Of a stretch of 64,000 bases of DNA, positions 34,747 to 42,043 are shown piece after piece (the first letter of the stretch is position 1; each line of letters starts with the position of its first letter). The DNA is from SZUA-35 sp965530755 (GTDB taxonomy: Bacteria; Actinomycetota; Acidimicrobiia; Acidimicrobiales; SZUA-35). A model generated the notes under the pieces. It worked only from the letters and a program-made list of their open reading frames with translations, did not search any database and was not told the DNA's origin. Where the stretch lies: the NCBI GenBank assembly GCA_965530755.1, contig CBESNA010000010.1:1-64000 (forward strand), in the 5' to 3' direction. The position numbers and the translations under genes were made by a program.

Positions 34747-35055
34747 ATGTACGCAGTCGTAGCCACCGGTGGCAAGCAATACCGGGTCGAAGAAGGTCAG
34801 CAGTTGAAGGTGGAACGTGTCGGGGCTCCCGGCGACACCGTCGAGCTGCGTCCGGTCCTGTTCGTCGATGGCGGCGACGTGCTGTCCACACCAGAGCAGC
34901 TGGGTAAGATCAGCGTCTCTGCCAAGGTCATCGAAGAGACCAAGGGCAAGAAGATCGACGGTTTCACCTACAAGTCCACCACGAATCAGCGTCGTCGCTA
35001 TGGCCATCGCCAGACGTACGCCACGATCGAAATCACCGGAATCAAGCGAGGCTGA
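34747..35055 (+). CDS. rplU: 50S ribosomal protein L21
   Basis: A 102-residue ribosomal protein with the L21 start MYAVVATGGKQYRVEEGQ, the central VLFVDGGDVLSTPEQL and the C-terminal signature QRRRYGHRQTYATIEITGI. It binds 23S rRNA. Length and order (rplU then rpmA) are standard. Confidence 0.98.
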   Translation: MYAVVATGGKQYRVEEGQQLKVERVGAPGDTVELRPVLFVDGGDVLSTPEQLGKISVSAKVIEETKGKKIDGFTYKSTTNQRRRYGHRQTYATIEITGIKRG

Positions 35056-35056
35056 C

Positions 35057-35308
35057 ATGTCAAAGACCAAAGGTGGCGGCTCAACACGAAACGGCCGCGA
35101 TTCCAATCCGCAGTATCTGGGCGTCAAGGTGTTCGACGGCACCGCGGTGAAGTCCGGAGCGATCATCGTTCGCCAGCGGGGCAGCAAGATCCATCCCGGT
35201 ACCAACGTCGGAATCGGTGGCGACGACACCCTGTTCGCGACCGCTCCCGGCAAGGTGAAGTTCGGTTTCCGTAAGGGCCGAAAGCTGGTCGACGTCCTCG
35301 TCGACTGA
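35057..35308 (+). CDS. rpmA: 50S ribosomal protein L27
   Basis: An 83-residue L27 with the typical GGGSTRNGRDSNPQYLGVKVFDG and IIVRQRGSKIHPGTNVGIGGDDTLFA motifs. Its N-terminus (MSKTKGGG) lacks the cleavable extension found in firmicutes. L27 reaches the peptidyl-transferase centre. It starts one base after the rplU stop, and a strong terminator follows. Confidence 0.98.
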   Translation: MSKTKGGGSTRNGRDSNPQYLGVKVFDGTAVKSGAIIVRQRGSKIHPGTNVGIGGDDTLFATAPGKVKFGFRKGRKLVDVLVD

Positions 35309-35329
35309 GCTTCCGCACACGATCTGATC

Positions 35330-35369
35330 GAACAGCACGCCCCGAGCGGGGCGTGCTGTTCGTGTTTTT
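35330..35369 (+). terminator. Strong intrinsic terminator after rpmA
   Basis: GAACAGCACGCCCCG pairs perfectly with CGGGGCGTGCTGTTC around an AGC loop (35330-35361) and is followed by a T-rich tract (GTGTTTTT). It separates rplU-rpmA from the downstream inserted surface-protein module. Confidence 0.92.
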
Positions 35370-35481
35370 GGGCTCCCGCTCACGGGGCTTTCGTGCGGAG
35401 TCCGTTCATCTCGGTTGCGGGGAGTGGGTAGTTCGGACCACTCCACTTCATAAACATTGCCCGCCTGCCGATAGGAGGGCC

Positions 35482-36573
35482 ATGACGATCCGGTCTCTTG
35501 GACAACGCGGCGCGAGCCTTACTGGATACGCCTTGATCATGTCGGGCATGGTTGCGGTCAGCCTCGGCGCGGTCGAGGGCCTCGATCGTGGTTCCACCGA
35601 AGTGCTGGAGGCAACGGGTAACTCGATCGGTGAGGCGCGCCCGACAAGAGGCGAACTGGCCCTGGTCATCGCCGAGGACGACCCCGGCGACATCAACCCC
35701 CCACCTCCGGGCCCCACCCCGACCTACTCATGGCAGTCCGACTACACCGGGATCATCCAGACCCCGAACGGTTTCTGCGTCGTCGACAACGGTGGAAACC
35801 CCCAGACCGCCAATTGCTCGACCGGAGCGTCCGGATCGATGGAGTTCTTCGACAACGCCGACGATGGCAATGATCAGGTCCAGATCAGGGTCAACGGTCT
35901 CTGCGTCACCCGTGTCGGCACCAACCAGCCTGCCACGTTGTCTGCTTGCCAGAACGGCAACGACGACCAGATGTGGCTGCAGACTCCCAGCGGAAACCTC
36001 GCCAACGGAGGGGCACCCGGTGAGTGCCTCGACATCGACGCTGCAGCAGCCGGCAGCGCCGGCGCCGAGGTGTACGTCTGGGGATGCCACGGTGGCACCA
36101 ATCAGACCTTCTCATTCCCTGGCCCCTATGTGCCGCCGGTCGCGGTGGTCACATCGGTGCCTGCCTCCAGTGCCGCATTGACCGGGAACTTCCAGCTCGA
36201 CGGGGCCGGCTTCATCTCCGCCCCTGAAGGAACTGGCAGCAACACCAGCACTGCTGGCACGCTCGGCACCGCCACCTTCACCTTCACGGTTCCTGCTGCC
36301 GGCGACTACAAGATCAGCGGCTCGGTCTTCAGGGGTCCCGGCAACGGTACCGACGACTCCTTCTGGGTCTCGACCTCCCTCGACGGTCACGCGACCCCAG
36401 CTGCCTGGGGCGTCTCGAGCGGCTCGAGCCCGCACGATGACTTCGTGAACATCGACAACGGTGGGGTCGATCGGGTGATCACGGTTCCGGCCGGCGGAGA
36501 GACCTTCTCCATCATTGTGTCGGTCCGCGAAGACGGTACGTCGCTCGGCTCGCTGACTCTCGTGGCCCTCTGA
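35482..36573 (+). CDS. Flp-pilin-like N-terminus fused to a ricin-type lectin and a beta-sandwich domain
   Basis: A 363-residue secreted or pilus-type protein. Residues 1-45 (QRGASLTGYALIMSGMVAVSLGAVEGL) look like a class III/Flp prepilin: a short basic leader, Gly-Ala cleavage site, conserved Tyr at +6 and one hydrophobic helix. The Glu normally at +5 is Gly here. After a Pro-rich linker, a ricin B beta-trefoil (about 85-225) shows GFCVVDNGG, GLCVTRV with DDQMWLQ, and GECLDIDAAAAGSAGAEVYVWGC. The last 130 residues form a beta-sandwich-like domain (ATFTFTVPAAGDYKISGSVF) such as a carbohydrate-binding module. ATG 35482 has AGGAGG three bases upstream. It is the first gene of a four-gene module with TadE/TadG homologues, so it may be the assembled adhesive subunit (inference). 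Confidence 0.75.
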   Translation: MTIRSLGQRGASLTGYALIMSGMVAVSLGAVEGLDRGSTEVLEATGNSIGEARPTRGELALVIAEDDPGDINPPPPGPTPTYSWQSDYTGIIQTPNGFCVVDNGGNPQTANCSTGASGSMEFFDNADDGNDQVQIRVNGLCVTRVGTNQPATLSACQNGNDDQMWLQTPSGNLANGGAPGECLDIDAAAAGSAGAEVYVWGCHGGTNQTFSFPGPYVPPVAVVTSVPASSAALTGNFQLDGAGFISAPEGTGSNTSTAGTLGTATFTFTVPAAGDYKISGSVFRGPGNGTDDSFWVSTSLDGHATPAAWGVSSGSSPHDDFVNIDNGGVDRVITVPAGGETFSIIVSVREDGTSLGSLTLVAL

Positions 36574-36574
36574 C

Positions 36575-37180
36575 ATGTCCATTTCTGCCCGCCGTTCCCG
36601 CAGCAGATTCGGTGAACGTGGCTCGGCCATCATCGAGGCTGCGCTCGCCACCCCGGTCTTCTTCCTCATGCTCTTCGGCGTGATGGAGATCGGAATGCTG
36701 CTGCGCAGTGATCTGACCACCACCCATGCGAGTCGAGATGGCGCTCGCGCCGCCAGTGTCTTCGGACGCGAAGCCGAGACCGACTTCCTGGTCCTCCAGA
36801 CGATTCGCCACGCGATCAATGCAATCGGTGTCGACGACATCGAATTCGTGGTGATCTACCGACTGGCCAGCCCCACCGATGCAATGAATCCGGCGTGTCG
36901 TACGGCATCCCAGGTCGGCATCTGCAACCGGTACGTCCGCGCCGACTTCGAGCTCGCCCTCGACTACACGAACGGCAATCCGACACCGAACTTCCGGTGT
37001 GGTCCGACCGCCGTCGACCGATTCTGGTGTCCGGGTGACCGCGACTCGTCGATCGGGGCCGCCGACTACGTGGGCGTCTTCATCGAGACCGAACACGAGT
37101 ACATCACCGGATTCTTCGGCGAGGACAAACTGCTGTCCGATCACACAGTGATTCGTATCGAACCGGAGCTCAACCAATGA
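36575..37180 (+). CDS. TadE-like pseudopilin (first copy)
   Basis: A 201-residue protein with the TadE signature: a basic leader RRSRSRFGERG, cleavage before SAIIEAALATPVFFLMLFGVMEIGMLL, Glu at +5, then SRDGARAASVFG. TadE-type minor pilins are processed by a prepilin peptidase and help assemble Flp pili or surface structures. The extracytoplasmic part contains several cysteines (for example PACRTASQVGICNR and FRCG...FWCPGD), probably disulfide-bonded. It starts one base after the previous gene stops and overlaps the next by four bases. Confidence 0.85.
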   Translation: MSISARRSRSRFGERGSAIIEAALATPVFFLMLFGVMEIGMLLRSDLTTTHASRDGARAASVFGREAETDFLVLQTIRHAINAIGVDDIEFVVIYRLASPTDAMNPACRTASQVGICNRYVRADFELALDYTNGNPTPNFRCGPTAVDRFWCPGDRDSSIGAADYVGVFIETEHEYITGFFGEDKLLSDHTVIRIEPELNQ

Positions 37181-37791
37181 CCATCATGCGCAAGCGTCAC
37201 GGACGCGAGCGGGGAGCGGTCATCGTCGAACTCGCGATGGTCGTCCCGATCCTGATGACGCTGGTGCTCGGCATGTACGAGATCGGTATGGCGTGGGGTG
37301 CAAGCCAAACGGTCGTGCAGGCCTCCCGAAGCGGAGCCCGTACCGTAAGCCAGCTGGGCACATTCGGCGCCTCCGATCAGCAAGCTGTGCTGGCCGTGCT
37401 CGCCACGTTCGAGAACGACGTCGCCGACATCCAGCGCATCATCATCTTCGACGCGTCGGCTGGTCCGGACCTCCCGGCAGCCTGCGACGTCTCGTTCACG
37501 CCGAGTGGCCAGGACTGCAACGTCTACGTCGCTGCCGACTTCGCTGCGGCTCTAGATCCGCTGCACTTCGACTCGAATGGCGAGCCTGGGACTGGCAGCA
37601 ACGGCTGCGGTTCTTCGGGGGCGTCGAGGAACTGGTGTCCGGACGGCGACCGAAGCCACAGCCAGGTCACCGCCACCGAAGTCGGCGTGTTCGTCGAATT
37701 CGAGGCCGAACGAGCGAGCGGCCTGTTCGGGTCAGAGCCGTTCACCATCACGAGAACCACCGTCATGAGAATCGAACCGAGGGACAGCTGA
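37177..37791 (+). CDS. TadE-like pseudopilin (second copy)
   Basis: A 204-residue paralogue of the preceding gene. It has GRERG followed by AVIVELAMVVPILMTLVLGMYEIGMAW with Glu at +5, then VQASRSGARTVSQLG. The C-terminal half again has paired cysteines (GCGSSG and NWCPDGDRSH) and the same ending pattern TVMRIEP. The similarity in layout to the first copy (including xTVxRIEPxx at the end) indicates tandem duplication followed by divergence. Two TadE-type minor pilins are common in Tad systems. Confidence 0.85.
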   Translation: MTIMRKRHGRERGAVIVELAMVVPILMTLVLGMYEIGMAWGASQTVVQASRSGARTVSQLGTFGASDQQAVLAVLATFENDVADIQRIIIFDASAGPDLPAACDVSFTPSGQDCNVYVAADFAAALDPLHFDSNGEPGTGSNGCGSSGASRNWCPDGDRSHSQVTATEVGVFVEFEAERASGLFGSEPFTITRTTVMRIEPRDS

Positions 37792-37792
37792 C

Positions 37793-39583
37793 ATGAAACT
37801 CGCCTCACGAGTCCCGTCGCGCCTGCATTCAAAGCCCGGTCGCGGAGAAGCGGGATACGTCATTGCCACCACGGCCCTGCTTCTGGTGCCGCTCATGATC
37901 TTCGCCGCCTTTGCCACAGACGTTGGTGGCTGGTACGTGCGGAGCCAAGAGATCCAGCGAGCGGCTGATGCTGCGTCGCTCGCCGCGGTCGTCTGGATGC
38001 CGGACATGGCATCTGCCGAAAAGGCTGCGGTCGAGATCGCGGCCCTCAACGGTTTCCCGGATCAGACCCCGGCCGGCGTCGACAACGATCCCAACAATCT
38101 CACCGATCTCAGCGATTTCGACGATCCCGACGCTCCTCTTCCACAGGTCAAGGTGACTGCGATCGGCGGGCAGCAGGTCATGGTCGAGATCCGAGCCGAG
38201 GGCGACATCTACTTCGGCGGTGTCGCCGGCGTCGACGAGATCGCCATCACCCGCTTCGCTTCTGCCGAGTACGTGCTGCCGGTCCCCATGGGTAATCCCA
38301 CGTCTGCGATCGGCACTGGTGACATCGACATCGGTGGCCAGCAGATGTATTGGCTGAACGCTCACGCCGACTGCTTCGGCGCAACGGCGGGAGACCTGCT
38401 GAACTCGGCGAACCTCAGCGGCGGTACCGGTGGTTCTGCGGCGACCTACAACGGGAACGCACCTTCGGGCTGTGCTCCGACGGGTAGCAACCCGAACCAG
38501 GAGCCTCGCGGCTACACCTACGTGGTGAACAAGCCGGCCAACGTCGGTGTGTCGGTTCAGGTCCATCACGCCGGGCGCTGCAAGCGTCCGTGGTGGGAGA
38601 ACACCAACCGCGGTGAGCAGCACGGCAGCAACACGCCGGCGCTCAACTTCACCCTCTATGCCGCCGACAACACTCCGCTGCTCGACTCAGACAACCTGGT
38701 ACCGGCGAACATCGTGTCGTCCACGCAGCTCGGCGGCGGACCGAGCAACTCGACCGCCAACCAGAGCACCGGACCGGACTGTCCCGTCTATCGCTCCAAC
38801 CTGAATCCGGCCTACGACCCAGGTGCCGACGGCAACAACACTGGCGTCGACGACGAGTACTGGGCGCAAGACGCCGGCGACTACATCGACCCGAACTGGC
38901 AGACGGTCTTCACCATTCCGGCTGCCGCCGCTCCGGGACGTTGGTTCGTGACCGTGGCGACCCCTCCCGGTTCGACCGGCCACAAGAACCTCTACTCCCT
39001 TCGACTCCTCGGCTCCAACTTCGCCGCAGGCAACGAGGTCTGCTCGACGCTGATCCCGAGCTCGGTCACCACCGGAACGTGTCCGACGATCACGGCGCTC
39101 GACCGCTTTGGCATCTACATCGGGGAGAACACGTCTCGCCCCGATCTCTCGCCGAGCGCAGCGAGTTTCTACTTCGCCGAAGTGGAAGAGGTGCATGGTG
39201 GAAAGACCATGGAGATCAGCCTCTGGGACGCCGCTGAGGGCTCGGACTTCCTGCAGTTCCTCAACCCGCAAGGGGTGGCAGTGCCGTTCCGCTATCGATC
39301 GACCGACATTGCCGGCGGCGGTGTGACCGGTTGGACCGATGTCACCGGCACGTGTGTCGGTCGACCGGACGGCAATGGGGAACCATGTCTGCCGGTGTCG
39401 GGTGCAAGCCCGTTTGCGTCGAGGTTCTTGATCATCGAGATCCCGCTCGCCACTGGTTACTCCTGCAATGGCACGGACTGCTGGTGGAAGGTCCGCTACG
39501 GCAGCGTCGGCGCTGGCGCCGTGGATGACTCGACCACCTGGTCGGTTCGGATCGTCGGCGATCCCGTTCGCCTCATCGAGTAA
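37793..39583 (+). CDS. TadG-like pilus-associated surface protein
   Basis: This 596-residue protein begins with a basic leader and one hydrophobic helix, GYVIATTALLLVPLMIFAAFATDVGGWYVRSQEIQRAADAASLAAV, the diagnostic TadE/G-like Flp-assembly N-terminus. The remaining ~520 residues are extracytoplasmic, Asn/Gly/Thr-rich and beta-rich, with an acidic Asp-rich loop (NDPNNLTDLSDFDDPDAPLPQ), several Cys pairs and no von Willebrand MIDAS motif that I can see. In Tad clusters TadG anchors the pilus to the envelope. It is the last gene of the module. Confidence 0.82.
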   Translation: MKLASRVPSRLHSKPGRGEAGYVIATTALLLVPLMIFAAFATDVGGWYVRSQEIQRAADAASLAAVVWMPDMASAEKAAVEIAALNGFPDQTPAGVDNDPNNLTDLSDFDDPDAPLPQVKVTAIGGQQVMVEIRAEGDIYFGGVAGVDEIAITRFASAEYVLPVPMGNPTSAIGTGDIDIGGQQMYWLNAHADCFGATAGDLLNSANLSGGTGGSAATYNGNAPSGCAPTGSNPNQEPRGYTYVVNKPANVGVSVQVHHAGRCKRPWWENTNRGEQHGSNTPALNFTLYAADNTPLLDSDNLVPANIVSSTQLGGGPSNSTANQSTGPDCPVYRSNLNPAYDPGADGNNTGVDDEYWAQDAGDYIDPNWQTVFTIPAAAAPGRWFVTVATPPGSTGHKNLYSLRLLGSNFAAGNEVCSTLIPSSVTTGTCPTITALDRFGIYIGENTSRPDLSPSAASFYFAEVEEVHGGKTMEISLWDAAEGSDFLQFLNPQGVAVPFRYRSTDIAGGGVTGWTDVTGTCVGRPDGNGEPCLPVSGASPFASRFLIIEIPLATGYSCNGTDCWWKVRYGSVGAGAVDDSTTWSVRIVGDPVRLIE

Positions 39584-39644
39584 TACAACACTCACCCCGC
39601 ATTCACGCCACATCCACATCCCAGCGCCCTCCCCTCGCGTCCTC

Positions 39645-39694
39645 CAACTGCCAGCGTTACACGTACCTCTCGGTACGTGTAACGCTGGCAGTTG
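39645..39694. repeat. Long perfect palindrome, left copy
   Basis: Two 23-bp arms pair perfectly around TCTC. The left arm (39645-39667) contains GCCAGCGTTACACGTACC and the right arm its exact complement. On the minus strand it encodes the last residues (TASVTRTERYV) and the stop codon of the AbiEi/DUF559 gene. It is not followed by a T-run, so it is not a typical terminator. A nearly identical palindrome lies at 40666-40717. Confidence 0.95.
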
Positions 39695-40604
39695 AGTTCT
39701 TCAGGGCATTGAGCTGGTCGATCCAGCGGCGTGGGTCGTACCAGATCTCGGATTCCCAAGCCGTGACGACTCGAAAGCCGGCGGCTTCGAGCTTCCGGAA
39801 GCGGGCCGCGTCGTCGCGTTGACTCGAGAGCGCCGCGTGATGTGTGTCGCTCTGGACCTCGACAACCACTCGCAGTGTCGGCGAGTACATATCGACCCGG
39901 CCGATCCACTCGTCTCCGCTTCCCAGGTCGACCTGGCGTTCGAAGTCGGTGAGGCCGTGTTCCTGCAGGATGGCGAAGGCGCGGCTCTCCAGGCCAGATG
40001 CTGGAGGCACCCAGCCCATGGGTCGTGCGTCGAGCATGCGCCGCATGGCGGCTGTGCCACGAAAGCCTCGGAGAGGAAGCGAGGCTTTGACGCGGGCCAA
40101 CGAGCGGCCCGAGACGAGACGCTGCGTCCAGAACCGGTCGACAATGCGTTCGACGCGGGCCTCTCGAACCCCGATGTTGAGGAGGTCGAACGGGATTCGT
40201 TCTGGTCTCGTGACCGGAATGCCGTCGAGCTGAGTGATCTGGTCGGCGGCGAGGTGTCTGGCCTCGTGGATCGTGGTGTGGCCAATGAGTCGCCCGTTGG
40301 TGCCTCGGCAACGGGTCAGGTGTGCCGGAAGCAGCTCCATCCCGGGTGCGCCCCACAGTGCAGCTGCGCTGCGATGGCTCACGACTGCGCCAGGCCCGGC
40401 ATCGAGCACGGCGATCATCAGCTGCTGTCGCTCAGTGTTCGGCGCACCCCGCGCCGAGAACACGTTCGGCTCCTCGCGCACCCAACGCCCCCGTTCGAGT
40501 TCACACCGAGCGGCTCCCTCGGACGGGGCCAGCGATCGGACCTGGAACCGCTCGATCACGCCGTGTTGTCGTTCTGCTAGCTGATACACCGCATCCCACC
40601 ACAT
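39657..40604 (-). CDS. AbiEi-type antitoxin-domain protein with C-terminal DUF559 nuclease-like domain
   Basis: A 315-residue protein with an N-terminal winged-helix/AbiEi-like part (HGVIERFQVRSLAPSEGAARCELERGRWVREEPNVF and VLDAGPGAVVSHRSAAALWGAPG). The C-terminal DUF559 domain, a Vsr/PD-(D/E)xK-type endonuclease fold, has LESRAFAILQEHGL, then IGRVDMYSPTLRVVVEVQSD (putative catalytic Asp and Glu-x-Gln) and FRKLEAAGFRVVTAWESEIW. AbiEi is the antitoxin of type IV AbiE systems, but no AbiEii nucleotidyltransferase toxin is present here. The start ATG 40604 (MWWDAVYQL) fits family N-termini. The final 11 codons are made by the palindrome at 39645-39694, and a near-identical palindrome lies about 60 bp upstream of the start, so the gene is neatly bracketed. 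Confidence 0.78.
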   Translation of the reverse strand: MWWDAVYQLAERQHGVIERFQVRSLAPSEGAARCELERGRWVREEPNVFSARGAPNTERQQLMIAVLDAGPGAVVSHRSAAALWGAPGMELLPAHLTRCRGTNGRLIGHTTIHEARHLAADQITQLDGIPVTRPERIPFDLLNIGVREARVERIVDRFWTQRLVSGRSLARVKASLPLRGFRGTAAMRRMLDARPMGWVPPASGLESRAFAILQEHGLTDFERQVDLGSGDEWIGRVDMYSPTLRVVVEVQSDTHHAALSSQRDDAARFRKLEAAGFRVVTAWESEIWYDPRRWIDQLNALKNSTASVTRTERYV

Positions 40605-40665
40605 GGATGCAGCATGACGCAGCCCTGTGACGGCCCCATCCCTCGTCCTCGCCGGCCAACGCGCT

Positions 40666-40717
40666 CCAACTGCCCGCGTCACACGTACCTCTGGGTACGT
40701 GTGACGCTGGCAGTTGG
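40666..40717. repeat. Long palindrome, right copy
   Basis: Two 24-bp arms around TCTG pair with one mismatch. Arms and loop share the core GCGTCACACGTACC with the left copy (39645-39694); only a few bases differ, some of them paired changes that keep the stem. It lies between the AbiEi/DUF559 start and obgE. On the minus strand it would also read TASVTRTQRYV and stop. Confidence 0.94.
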
Positions 40718-40774
40718 GAAGGGGGTGCGGGGGATGGGGTGGTGGGAGGGGACGGAGGGGCTCGGTGAGCGCCG

Positions 40775-40780
40775 TATCCT
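40775..40780 (+). promoter_or_regulatory. -10 box for leaderless obgE
   Basis: TATCCT ends six bases before GTG 40787, and there is no Shine-Dalgarno sequence. This separate promoter is expected because the inserted module cuts obgE off from rplU-rpmA. Confidence 0.5.
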
Positions 40781-40786
40781 CAGCGG

Positions 40787-42043
40787 GTGTCCAACTTCGT
40801 CGACGAATCCAACATCTGCGTGATCGCCGGTGACGGCGGCGCCGGCTGTGTGTCGATGCGCCGTGAAGCCCACGTGCCGATGGGCGGACCCGATGGCGGC
40901 GATGGTGGTGACGGAGGATCGGTTTGGCTCGTCGCCGACCCGGCAGCAGCGTCGCTCCTCCCGTTCCGGGATCATCCACACCGCACGGCGGGGAGTGGAA
41001 CCCACGGCTCTGGCAAGAAGAAGCACGGCAAGTGCGCCGATGATCTGATGGTGTCGGTCCCTGTCGGGACCGTGATCCTCGATCACGAAACGCTCGAACC
41101 ACTCGTCGACCTAGCGCGACCCGGCGATCGCTGGCTGGCCGCAGCCGGTGGCGAGGGTGGCAAGGGGAACGCCCGCTTCCTCTCCAACAAGCAGCGTGCG
41201 CCCTCGTTCGCCGAGCAAGGCGAGACGGGCGAGGAGATCTGGTATCGCCTCGAGCTCAAGCTCATGGCCGACGTTGCCCTCGTCGGATTCCCCAATGCGG
41301 GCAAGAGCACGCTGATCTCGGTGATCTCGGCGGCCAAGCCGAAGATCGCCGACTACCCCTTCACCACGCTCGAACCCAACCTTGGCGTGGTTCAACTCGA
41401 TGGCCGGAACGAGTACGTCGTTGCCGACATCCCTGGGCTCATCGAAGGTGCAAGCGACGGACTCGGTCTGGGGCATCAGTTCCTGCGGCACGTGGAGCGG
41501 GCGCGAGTGCTGGTCTATCTGATCGACCTCGCCTCGGTCGATGGCGCGGCGCCGTCTGAACAGCTCGAAGTGCTTCGTCGCGAACTCGGCGCCTACCAGC
41601 CAGAATTGCTCGAACGGCCGAGTCTGGTTGTCGGATCGAAGGCCGACGTCCTCACCGCAGACGACTGGGACTTCGCCGACTCGCTCGACTTCGAGATCTC
41701 GTCCGTCGCTCGCATCGGCCTCGACCCGCTGAAATGGCGGCTGGCCGAGCTCGTGAAGGAACGGCGCAGCGAGGAGTCAGACGACGACGGCTTCGTGATT
41801 CATCGGCCTCAGCCCACCGGTTTCGACATCGTCCGGGAAGACGACGCCTCGTATCGGGTGGTCGGTCGAGCGGCCGAACGGGCCGTGGCGCTTTCCGACC
41901 TGGGTGATATCGGTGCCTTGCAGCACGCCAGGAAGGAACTCGAGCGCCTCGGGGTCAACAAGGCATTGCGCAACCGCGGGCTCCGCGACGGCGACGTGGT
42001 GGTGATCGGTACGTTCTCGTTCGAGTACGAAGAGGACTCATGA
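40787..42043 (+). CDS. obgE: Obg/CgtA GTPase
   Basis: The 418-residue protein has the glycine-rich Obg fold first (DGGAGCVSMRREAHVPMGGPDGGDGGDGGSV), then the G domain: G1 GFPNAGKST, switch PFTTLEPNLG, G3 DIPGLIEGAS and a G4-like SKAD. A C-terminal OCT domain (about 330-418) follows with GFDIVREDDASYRVVG and LGVNKALRNRGLRDGDVVVIG. It acts in late 50S ribosome assembly and stringent/growth control. Its stop overlaps proB by four bases, the usual obgE-proB pair. Confidence 0.97.
   Translation: MSNFVDESNICVIAGDGGAGCVSMRREAHVPMGGPDGGDGGDGGSVWLVADPAAASLLPFRDHPHRTAGSGTHGSGKKKHGKCADDLMVSVPVGTVILDHETLEPLVDLARPGDRWLAAAGGEGGKGNARFLSNKQRAPSFAEQGETGEEIWYRLELKLMADVALVGFPNAGKSTLISVISAAKPKIADYPFTTLEPNLGVVQLDGRNEYVVADIPGLIEGASDGLGLGHQFLRHVERARVLVYLIDLASVDGAAPSEQLEVLRRELGAYQPELLERPSLVVGSKADVLTADDWDFADSLDFEISSVARIGLDPLKWRLAELVKERRSEESDDDGFVIHRPQPTGFDIVREDDASYRVVGRAAERAVALSDLGDIGALQHARKELERLGVNKALRNRGLRDGDVVVIGTFSFEYEEDS

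Noticed and set aside
39645..39694. Left palindrome considered as a convergent terminator for the TadG-like and AbiEi genes
   Set aside because: There is no T-run on either side, it overlaps the coding end of the AbiEi gene, and a near-identical copy lies upstream of that gene's start where no transcript ends.
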